The notes below the pieces were generated by a model. That model was not told the DNA's origin. It saw only the letters and a program-made list of their open reading frames with translations, and did no database searches. The translations under genes were made by a program, and so were the position numbers. Below, in pieces: positions 1 to 6,781 of a DNA stretch of 11,780 nt. Within the stretch, counting starts at the first letter, position 1. Every line of letters begins with the position of its first letter. The stretch is from Hemicentrotus pulcherrimus (Eukaryota; Echinodermata; Echinoidea; Camarodonta; Strongylocentrotidae). The DNA lies in NCBI GenBank assembly GCA_003118195.1, contig BEXV01001329.1, positions 85,865-97,644 of the forward strand. The letters are read 5' to 3'.

Positions 1-960
1 CCCCCCCCCCCTCGGATCTCGGCCGCTGATTGCGCGATCGCTCCGAAAATCGGCATGTACATGGGAATAGGGTTAAGGACCAGACGGAGAGAGCGAACTC
101 TCTCCAGAGACTAGTGGCCTGAGTGGCCACAGCTTAGAACTGCGACCACAGCAAACCTGTCACCAACAGCAAGATCTCATCCAGAATCAGCCCGTCAGAC
201 TCAGAAATAGCTAATTCCCGAGCCCTGACCCTGAGGTTTGGGCGGTAAGCCTCTTGCCAGATCTGGCGTTGGCCTCACTAACTCTAAAAGTTGACCCCCA
301 ATCTCGCTGCCACCTGTGAAAGGTCGAGCGCAAAGGTCTTGGTCTCAAAAAAGTTGCTGGAGTCCTGATACCGCAAGGCGTACTCTTTTCCAACAACCAG
401 CGTCGGAGCTACCTCTACAGCCACACCGTCGTAGGCCATCTTAAATCAGATGAATCCCCCTGGAGGGAGCACCTTGACAAAAGAACACAGAAGCCTGGGC
501 TGCATCCGACCGAGCTGGAGCTGAAGGCCTAAGGCAAATACTTTGCCAACACAGCCTGCGCATCTGAACCCTGAGAGACTTGGGGGCTGCATTGGACAAA
601 GACTCTGAACCAGAATCAGTATCTTGGGTCTTTATATTCGGCCTCGTAGGGAACCTGGCTCCAAGGGGGCGGGCACAACCACAGGCCGGAAATCTCCTAA
701 CCGGGATGGCAGCACGGGCCAGGTGGCTCTGAACTTGCAGAGATTGCTCAAACCCGGGGTCTAGGCCCGTGAAAAACGACGGCCCCCTTGCCGCGCCCGA
801 GAAGACAACACCACTCGCCACTCACACCCCTGGAAGCTGCACTTGCGGGAAGAGAGGCATGGGTTCTAGGTTCAGAAGCATCAAAGACGAACTTGTAGAC
901 AAAGAGAAAAACCAAACAAAAGAGAAATACCAAACAAAGAGAGCGAGAGCGAAATAAACT
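1..960. other. GC-rich segment, no supported gene
   Basis: This stretch is visibly richer in G+C and CpG than most of the following DNA and begins with 11 C's at the window edge. It holds several short minus-strand open frames but none with a recognisable domain. One frame (821 to 441) ends in TAA, and after a single base an ATG in good Kozak context (AAGATGG, ATG at 439-437) opens a 51-codon frame ending at 284. Its composition is protein-like, but I see no family match and no convincing splice sites. It could be a 5' exon or CpG-rich promoter, a decayed repeat, or plain non-coding DNA. A perfect 12-bp palindrome, GCCAGATCTGGC, lies at 256-267. Confidence 0.3.
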
Positions 961-1741
961 CAGTGCTCACTTTATTTCGAGACAAAACAATCTCAAATAA
1001 AATGTTTCACAAACTAAACACAAACCCAAAAGGTATGCACGATAAATAAATCCAAACAACCACAAGTAGACATAAGGCTGCACTGCAGCTAGCTAAGGTA
1101 GGTTCTAGGCAGATGAATAGATCCTCTGCCTATCCGAGGTAATACACCCCCAACCAACAAAAGGGTGCTAAGCCGGTGTTACAAAGCCTGCAAAAACGGT
1201 CACAAAAGAGAAAACTGCGAGGCAGAAATGAAAGTCAAAGTTGCGCCTAAAAATAAATATGCGACTGGGAACCGTAAAACCAAATAGTAATTAAAATGAG
1301 GACGAATGAGGACGGAATTAAATGCGCAAAAACTAACTAAGCCTTGCCAAAAGGACAACAAATCCTCAATTTTGAGAAGTGACTTCGCGGTAGATGTTCT
1401 CTCTTGGCATGCAAAAATAGAAAGAAGATGGTGGGCGTTTTTCTTACTAATGGCCAATTTATTTCAAACTTTCACCATTCTGCTTATCTTATTTTTTTCT
1501 GCTTTTATAAAATGAACTGGAATACAAGGATTGGATTGCCCTCATCTTCAGGCAAATTTTATCTAGGTTTCCACAGACATATACACAAATAGTCCTGATA
1601 AAGGCTTGAAATATACTTTCTGCATTTTAACAAAGCACAAAATTCTCTCAAGTCAAATTCAATGTAAAAGATGTAAGGATAAGGACAATTCTTTGAGATG
1701 TAGAAGTATGAGTAGCTCAATGTAAATATAATTGTTCTTAC
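961..1741. other. AT-rich intronic or intergenic DNA
   Basis: I see no gene here. The stretch lies directly downstream of the minus-strand splice donor at 1741/1740, so it is best read as intron of that gene. Features visible are an exact tandem duplication of the 10-mer AATGAGGACG (1295-1304 and 1305-1314) and scattered stop codons in all frames. The open frames of 60-85 codons are what chance would give in DNA of this composition. Confidence 0.5.
1737..1741 (-). promoter_or_regulatory. 5' splice donor of the minus-strand exon
   Basis: On the minus strand the exon ends in AGAG and is followed by GTAAGA, a strong match to the metazoan donor consensus. It explains why the protein-like reading stops making sense beyond this point although the frame stays open to 1659. 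Confidence 0.7.
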
Positions 1742-2506
1742 CTCTATATGCTTTCTCTGTGCTTGCCACAGAATCTTTTTCTTTGTCCACAGCATCATCT
1801 GATATACGTTTCTCCTGTCTCATTGATGCATGAGATGCCACTGAAGCAACTTCTCCAGGTGTTGCCAGAGGAGATCTACCAGCTAAGAGACCAGAATTTT
1901 TTTCCTCCTGAGTGACTACCTGCTTTCTGACAGTGGCTTCCGGGAAAACTTGGTTTCCTTGTTGGGCCATGAGATCTGACGATGATGCTCTGTCTTCTTT
2001 CAATGCTTCCCTATTCTCAAAATCTGGTGACAGACTAGTGCTTGGAAGGAATGGGTCAATGACTGCATGTGAAGGTAGATTCCAAGCACCTATTCCTTCC
2101 GGCGCGACATCTAGAACGATATCTTCTAGAACCTGCAGCTTGGTTTTTTCAGAGACAAGCACCTTTCCAAGCTGATATCCAATGCGGCCGCTTTGGACAT
2201 CGCTTTGAAGCCAACGTAGCCCTTCTATGGTGTACACCTTCACATGGAAATGAATAGAATCTAGAGTAATTCCAATGAGCTTGTAGAATCCATCCCTCCC
2301 GATGCTCCTCTCCAAGTACGTCACCAAGTCTAAATGGTGCTTACACAAGATGCTGAATGTCTTCAGCCCCTCTAGAAAATCTGCTGCTTCTCCTGTGGAT
2401 TGGACCAAACTGATCTCTGAGATTTTGGCATCTAGGAGAGCTTGTAGTTTACCTCGCGCTTCTTCCCTCACCAACTGGTTAGCATGGGTGACATTGAGCT
2501 GAACTT
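1742..2506 (-). CDS. Internal coding exon of an unrecognised protein (partial gene)
   Basis: A 765-nt open exon of about 255 codons. On the minus strand it is preceded by a pyrimidine-rich tract ending in TTTCCTCAG (AG at 2508-2507) and followed by the donor GTAAGA (GT at 1741-1740). Reading starts at the second base of a codon and ends after the first base of one, so the exon is phase 1-1 and could be skipped or shuffled without a frame change. The first ~130 residues look globular and mostly helical, with aromatic and leucine-rich stretches such as LERSIGRDGFYKLIG and SIHFHVKVYTIEGLRWLQ. The last ~120 are Ser-, Glu- and Lys-rich and probably disordered. There is no signal peptide or membrane segment in this exon. 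I do not recognise the family, so no function is assigned. The flanking exons are outside what I can identify; the open frame extending to 2552 is intron read-through. Confidence 0.7.
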
Positions 2507-2520
2507 CTGAGGAAACAAAA
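2507..2520 (-). promoter_or_regulatory. 3' splice acceptor of the minus-strand exon
   Basis: On the minus strand the bases read TTTTGTTTCCTCAG, with AG at 2508-2507, a typical pyrimidine-rich acceptor. It defines the 5' edge of the unrecognised exon. Confidence 0.65.
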
Positions 2521-2844
2521 ACACAACGTGAATAATTTGTGAACAAGAACAAGTAATCAAAATAAGCTTAGCTGTAAAGAGGACATTGCTTATGTCTTTT
2601 TACGCCTTACAAAGATTCATCACCAAAACATAGTTTGGACAAATACATTGCTTTGTTCTCCTCAAAAAAGAAAAAAGAAAAGAAAGCTATGGCCCAAAAC
2701 AGAGACCGACACAAAAACTAGAACATTGAGCAGAGAAGACTATTATAGCGTGTATTATAGGAAACAGAAGTAACAACAATTCTGTTAGGTGAATTAAACA
2801 TCTAAGAAGCACATCCTGACTTGGAATCCTCTCTTAAGCAATGG

Positions 2845-2861
2845 TATATATATATATATAN
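2845..2861. repeat. (TA)8 microsatellite ending in an N
   Basis: A pure TA dinucleotide run at 2845-2860, directly followed by an undetermined base at 2861. The N suggests slippage or an assembly join here, which matters because the two oppositely directed exons lie on either side of it. Confidence 0.9.
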
Positions 2862-3124
2862 TTTGCTGTGTGCAGATTTGTACTCCCATTAATGGTATTT
2901 CCACCAAGTCTGGTGTCAGCGAATTATGGCCTTCTGCACATGGAAACTGACTACCCAATCCCTTTAAAGTCAAGAATGGGTGATATATAGTTGAAATCCA
3001 TAGTTTAAATAAAGAATTAAACTTCTTGTTACAAGAAAACAATCAAGTTGTTAGAATCTAATATTATTTGCACGTAGTAATTGCTAAATCGTGATTTTTA
3101 GAATATTGTTCTTATCATCCACAG

Positions 3125-3280
3125 TTCCACATGAATGTGAAGGCGGCTACTATGGATCTAATTGCACTGATAAATGTCATTGCTTGAACGATGAACCATG
3201 TGATAAACAGACTGGAGTGTGCTCTGAGCAGAAGTGCGCCCTAGGATACAAAGTACGCAGTGGTGGTGTCACATGTCAAG
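3125..3280 (+). CDS. Internal exon encoding an EGF-like repeat (partial gene)
   Basis: A 156-nt exon bounded by the acceptor TCATCCACAG (AG at 3123-3124) and the donor GTAAAA (3281). Both borders are phase 1, the usual arrangement for shuffled extracellular EGF modules. The ~51 encoded residues contain eight cysteines, with segments CEGGYYGSNC, DKCHC, CDKQTGVC and CALGYK, ending in a last Cys just before the donor. This resembles the laminin/MEGF/scavenger-receptor type of EGF repeat with its Gly-Tyr-Tyr-Gly and CD..TG.C signatures. Such repeats act in secreted or cell-surface adhesion, scavenger and receptor proteins. The rest of the gene is outside the window or in unseen exons, so the parent protein cannot be named. 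The open frame on either side (3091-3124 and 3281-3312) is intron read-through. Confidence 0.75.
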
Positions 3281-3286
3281 GTAAAA
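3281..3286 (+). promoter_or_regulatory. 5' splice donor of the EGF exon
   Basis: GTAAAA directly follows CAAG, giving AAG|GTAAAA, an acceptable donor. It opens an intron that holds the MITE and possibly the retrotransposon, which lies on the same strand. Confidence 0.65.
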
Positions 3287-3402
3287 TACTATTTTTCAAT
3301 AACGGGTGTTGAATTTGCCATGTCAATTCCTATTCCTTTATCTCCAGACTACACACAACATGTACATCAAATATGGTGCAGTGTGCATCATACACCAGGA
3401 TT

Positions 3403-3410
3403 GTTTTTGT
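3403..3410. repeat. Target site duplication of the MITE (left)
   Basis: GTTTTTGT lies immediately outside the left terminal inverted repeat and recurs exactly at 3789-3796 immediately outside the right one. Eight bases is the duplication length of hAT-superfamily elements. Confidence 0.85.
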
Positions 3411-3788
3411 TAGTGCTGTCATCGACAAGCCTTCTGTCGACAACCTTGTCGATAAAAGTGCATTTTTACGGGAAGGCGACATGTCGACAGGGATAGTATA
3501 TTGTCGACAATAATCAACCCATTTATAGGCTTTACACGCACTTTGAATCATTTTACAAACAACACTGTTTTGTTTTGGTTTTGTGTAATATGTATTTCAA
3601 AGTGAACTCGAAGTCGGTCATCTTACTTACGGCTGCAGCAAATAAAAATCATTCACGAACAATTGTTGGCATGCACGCCGGTGTTGGAAGGATTGCATTC
3701 TTCCAACCATCTGTCGACAATGTGTCGTTGTCAGCTAAAATTCAAGACGACATGTCGACAAAGATTTTTTTTCTCGATGACAGCACTA
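3411..3788. mobile_element. hAT-like MITE, 378 bp, complete
   Basis: A non-autonomous DNA transposon. Its ends are perfect 15-bp terminal inverted repeats, TAGTGCTGTCATCGA at 3411-3425 and its reverse complement at 3774-3788. They fit the hAT terminal pattern YARNG. The element is flanked by an exact 8-bp direct repeat, GTTTTTGT. Inside, the palindrome TGTCGACA occurs five times (3435, 3482, 3502, 3712, 3753), three near the left end and two near the right, as expected for subterminal transposase-binding motifs of hAT elements. GACATGTCGACA recurs at 3478 and 3749. A GTTGGAAG/CTTCCAAC stem (3683-3707) lies on the right side. No transposase reading frame is present, so movement would depend on a related autonomous element elsewhere. 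The superfamily call rests on duplication length and end sequence, not on a protein. Confidence 0.85.
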
Positions 3789-3796
3789 GTTTTTGT
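3789..3796. repeat. Target site duplication of the MITE (right)
   Basis: Second exact copy of GTTTTTGT, abutting the right inverted repeat. Confidence 0.85.
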
Positions 3797-4299
3797 ACAC
3801 TTTTATGAACACTCAGAAATACACGGCATGTACATTGTTCATATCAACCACATACATGTACATAGTGTCGGGACAGTAAATGCATTATTGTAATCACGCT
3901 TGTACGCAGGGAGGGGGGGGGGTCGAACCCCTCAATTTTTCTTTTTGTGTGTGTGTTTTGGAGGAAATACTTTCTTCTTTTTTTGTCTGTGCTAAAGGGT
4001 GAACCTCAAAAGGGTGACCAGGACCCTTCCCGAACTGAACGAATTATCGGTTGGCCAAATTTTCCAATTTTTGGGGCAAAAAAAAAAAATGTGCTTGTTC
4101 ATGTATTATAGTTAAAATCATGAGGTAAAAAATCAGCAGTAAATATTTGTTTATTATGTCGTATTAATTCACCAAAAAGATATCTTGTCAAAGTATTCCA
4201 TTTAAATTGTATTCATTTATGGAGGGAAAGTTTAACGATCTGAAATAAGGGTGTGTGCTAACTGCTTGTATCCATTGTAAACTTCATGCGTATAAATAT
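3797..4299. other. Intronic or intergenic DNA with homopolymer runs
   Basis: No gene seen. The stretch carries a G10 run (3913-3922) followed by TCGAACCCC. Read on the minus strand, 3929-3919 matches the pol III B-box consensus (GGTTCGACCCC), but no A box is evident upstream of it. A short GT run (about 3947-3956) and an A12 run (about 4079-4090) follow. It could include the remnant of an old repeat that I cannot classify. The last bases, AATAT at 4295-4299, would be the target duplication of the retrotransposon if they recur after its 3' LTR, which is outside the window. Confidence 0.4.
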
Positions 4300-4489
4300 T
4301 GTAACGAAATGAGGTTTCATACTTGATTCAAATTATGTTTCTAGAGTTGAAGATGACCGAAATGTTACTTTGAAACATTCAGAATGAGGATTTAATCGTT
4401 CGTAGCTGTATTATAAATTTGGTAATCGTTTTTATTAATCGATTCATTAAGATACCACGTAGCTTTTTGCTAATGTTACATGTTTGGGC

Positions 4490-4496
4490 TATAAAA
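4490..4496 (+). promoter_or_regulatory. Candidate TATA box of the LTR promoter
   Basis: TATAAAA, about 190 bp into the LTR and well upstream of the AATAAA. A weaker alternative, TATAAAT, is at 4412-4418. Which one, if either, sets the transcription start is not shown by the sequence. Confidence 0.35.
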
Positions 4497-4958
4497 TGTT
4501 CTTGGGGCCAATAGAATCAACGTTTCTATTATGTTATGTAATTATTATTATGTAACTGTTCTGCATTTATGCATGTTATCTGTTTGATTGTAAAGAATTG
4601 GCCTTAAATGTCTTTCAGAGCTAATAATTTAGTAAGCATGTTTCTTCAACTGTTTTTAATATTAGCAGAAAATTGACCAGCTGAATGAGGCTTTCTTACA
4701 ATATGGTCGGGTTGGGTTTACCAATTATCTCTAATATAGTAAGCCTTGCCGCAGCATGCACTAAGGTTTGCCAACCTTGTTGTAATACCAGACGGAAACT
4801 TTGGGCTGAGTTTTGTACACCTGCTGTGTCAGGAGACATAATTGGTGAGCAATGAAGAAGTAAAGTTGGAAACTTAATTCAAGTTGTTGCCTTGTTGTTC
4901 TTCTTTCGCTTGGACTATACTTGGGAAGTGAATGGATGAGTAGTAGTGACGAGCCACA

Positions 4959-4964
4959 AATAAA
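4959..4964 (+). terminator. Candidate polyadenylation signal in the LTR
   Basis: AATAAA, downstream of the TATA candidates and about 355 bp before the LTR end. This order, promoter before signal, is needed for R-region redundancy. In a full element the copy in the 3' LTR would act. Confidence 0.45.
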
Positions 4965-5005
4965 ACCACGCGTGGTCTTCCTGAGTTAGAAAACCGTACA
5001 TGGTA

Positions 5006-5173
5006 CATGGTCGTGCGGTCTTCATAAATTAGAAAGGAGAAATCGACATGGTCGTATGGTCGTGCGGTTCTGAGAGAAGTATAAAGAAGTTGACATGGTC
5101 GTGCGGTGTTGAGAGAAAATTAGGCATGGTCATGCGGTAGTGCGGTATTTAGAGAGAACATGGTCATCGCGTG
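5006..5173 (+). repeat. Cluster of five CATGGTC(G/A)TGCGGT repeats in the LTR
   Basis: CATGGTCGTGCGGT or a close variant starts at 5006, 5047, 5094, 5125 and 5159, with spacing of 31-47 bp. Copies at 5047 and 5125 carry a partial internal duplication of the motif. Most copies are followed by a GAGAGAA-type tail, so the true unit is longer and diverged. The position near the 3' end of the LTR suggests a transcribed region, where it could be a protein- or RNA-binding array. Its role is not known. Confidence 0.8.
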
Positions 5174-5320
5174 ATTTTGGTAACCCAGGAAAAATAACTT
5201 AGACAGTGAACATAACGTGGTCATCTTGAACAATCTTTGAGGAATAATCTGCTTCAACTGACTGTATATTTCAGTCCAACGAACCCCAGGTCTAGGGAAG
5301 AAGGGCGGTTCGGCTACACG

Positions 5321-5338
5321 TGGTGTCAGAAGTGGGAT
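5321..5338 (+). other. Primer-binding site, tRNA-Leu
   Basis: TGGTGTCAGAAGTGGGAT is the exact complement of a tRNA 3' end reading ATCCCACTTCTGACA plus CCA, which is the 3' end of animal leucine tRNAs of the CAA type. It begins two bases after the LTR end. Minus-strand DNA synthesis would start here. Confidence 0.85.
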
Positions 5339-5365
5339 AAGTTGCTGTAGAGAGATTCACCAAAG

Positions 5366-6718
5366 ATGGATGTACGAGGCCGAATGGGGCGTCCGGTATC
5401 GACGGCTGAAGTGATGGAGAAGTTAGAAAATAGTATGGCAGAGATTGATCAGATGATGGCTGATCTGCGGACTAGTATAGGAATTACGCCGCCTGGGAGA
5501 ACTGATGAGGTGAATGGAAGTCAAGCACCAAGATTTCAGTTTGAATCTTCGCCGATGGAAAACTTCGGAGCAACAGCACAGGTACCGCGTCCAAACAGAG
5601 GGGAACAAGGATTTTTCAGAACCGGGTTATCAAACAACCAGAATACACGAACGCCGGAAATGGAAAATAGACCCATGAATCCACCATCGTTTCGACCAAG
5701 CTATACAGTGAGACAGACGAAACCAAATCTGGTACTAGACCGTTTTGACGGCCGCACACCAGTTGCAGACTACCTAAACCATTTTGAGGCTTGCATCATG
5801 GTTAATCATTGGGAAGAAGCTGAGGCAATGGAATATCTGGCAGCCAGCTTAAGAGGCTCAGCGGTTAAGCTTCTAACACAGCAAACAGGAAGAAATCTGA
5901 CGTATAATGAACTCGTGGACCGAATGAAGAAAAGGTATGGTCCAGGCGGTAAGGCAGAAGTATATATAGCTGAATTGCGACAGCGACGAAGGGGACCGAA
6001 AGAGACACTTCAGGAATTAGGCCAGAGTATAAGAGATATGACTTCGCTTGCTTATCCTGAATTTGATGAAAGCGGACAAGATCGCTTGGCGAGAGGGCAA
6101 TTCCTAGACGCAATCATGGACAGCAAAATCAGAGAGGGGCTCTTCCGTGCCCAACCACGATCACTTGATGAAGCAATAGAGGCTGCCCTGAATACAGAAG
6201 CATTCTTAAAAATGGAAGGAGAAAGAAAAGAGTACCGACATGCCAGATACAGCAGAGCTGTAACAGGAGATAAGGCAACCGGGAGCTACGTTTCTGCAGA
6301 AGATACCGCATGGAAAGAGAAAATGGAGAAATCCATCCAAGACCTGATTTTGAAGACCGAATTTAAAAATCATCAAAGGCTGAGACAGAACACGAGGCAG
6401 TATGGTTCAGGTCAGCAAGCTAAGAAAGAAGACAACTGTTACAACTGTGGAGAGTTAGGGCATTTTTCGAGGAATTGCTCACACCCAAGGAAAGGTTCTT
6501 CTGAGAGAACAAATATCCAGCAAGGCGAGCGCCGATGTCACATCTGTAACCAAACCGGACATTTGAGGACAAATTGTCCAAATTCGAATGCACACGCTAC
6601 TGTTGAATCCAAACCGGAAGATAACCCTACGCAAACTACAAGAGAGCAACAACGACCAGATAACGGAAATTCTGGAGAGAATCGTCCCGAAGTAGGTCAG
6701 GCTAGAGTTGGTTCATAA
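5366..6718 (+). CDS. gag: Gag polyprotein (capsid and nucleocapsid)
   Basis: A 450-residue protein whose ATG lies 27 bases past the primer-binding site in strong Kozak context (AAGATGG). Residues ~120-285 form the helical capsid-like retrotransposon gag region (YLNHFEAC, AAASL-type and LTYNELVDRMKKRYG segments). Two nucleocapsid zinc knuckles of the CX2CX4HX4C type follow at 358-371 (CYNCGELGHFSRNC) and 391-404 (CHICNQTGHLRTNC). The C-terminal ~45 residues are polar and Gln/Asn-rich. Gag would assemble the particle and package element RNA in the cytoplasm. The reading frame is intact and ends at TAA 6716-6718; the same frame continues as coding-like sequence into pol. Confidence 0.95.
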   Translation: MDVRGRMGRPVSTAEVMEKLENSMAEIDQMMADLRTSIGITPPGRTDEVNGSQAPRFQFESSPMENFGATAQVPRPNRGEQGFFRTGLSNNQNTRTPEMENRPMNPPSFRPSYTVRQTKPNLVLDRFDGRTPVADYLNHFEACIMVNHWEEAEAMEYLAASLRGSAVKLLTQQTGRNLTYNELVDRMKKRYGPGGKAEVYIAELRQRRRGPKETLQELGQSIRDMTSLAYPEFDESGQDRLARGQFLDAIMDSKIREGLFRAQPRSLDEAIEAALNTEAFLKMEGERKEYRHARYSRAVTGDKATGSYVSAEDTAWKEKMEKSIQDLILKTEFKNHQRLRQNTRQYGSGQQAKKEDNCYNCGELGHFSRNCSHPRKGSSERTNIQQGERRCHICNQTGHLRTNCPNSNAHATVESKPEDNPTQTTREQQRPDNGNSGENRPEVGQARVGS

Positions 6719-6772
6719 AAAGACGCACAGAGACAGGGCTTGTTCATCGATGCAAGAATTAATGGACAATAA
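6716..6772 (+). other. Gag-pol junction with two in-frame TAA codons
   Basis: Gag and pol are in the same frame. The gag stop is at 6716-6718. The next 17 codons are open and read like the start of a retroviral-type protease (GLFIDARING), then a second TAA occurs at 6770-6772, four codons before the protease active-site segment LLDTG. The first stop could be a natural read-through stop or a mutation. The second lies within the protease fold and is more likely a lesion. Confidence 0.85.
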
Positions 6773-6781
6773 GTTACATTT

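Larger units (their letters stand above)
2507..3124. other. Intronic DNA between two opposed exons
   Basis: No gene seen. This AT-rich stretch separates the acceptor of the minus-strand exon from the acceptor of the plus-strand EGF exon. It carries an A/G-rich run at about 2659-2688, a (TA)n tract and the only ambiguous base of the window. Confidence 0.5.
4300..5318 (+). repeat. 5' long terminal repeat
   Basis: Starts TGTAAC and ends GGCTACA, giving TGTA...TACA terminal inverted repeats and the canonical TG...CA ends. The start is fixed by alignment to the 3' LTR at 11596. The end is inferred from the CA two bases before the primer-binding site, because the matching 3' end lies outside the window. 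The length is about 1019 bp. It contains TATA-like sequences (4412-4418 and 4490-4496), an AATAAA (4959-4964) and a cluster of CATGGTC-type repeats (5006-5173). The U3/R/U5 borders cannot be placed from sequence alone. Confidence 0.88.

Noticed and set aside
894..1183. Possible solo LTR on the minus strand (TGTAACACCGG ... TCTACA, with AATAAA inside)
   Set aside because: The ends look LTR-like, but no primer-binding site follows the TACA end, no second copy is in the window, and I see no target duplication.
3260..3496. Open frame of 78 codons downstream of the EGF exon
   Set aside because: It runs across the splice donor and into the MITE, is in another frame from the EGF repeat and has no recognisable content.
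3913..3929. tRNA-derived SINE on the minus strand, from a B-box-like GGTTCGACCCC
   Set aside because: No A box at the right distance, no poly-A or simple-repeat tail in the right place, and no target duplication found.
4295..4299. AATAT as the retrotransposon target site duplication
   Set aside because: The 3' flank of the element lies outside the window, so the second copy cannot be checked.
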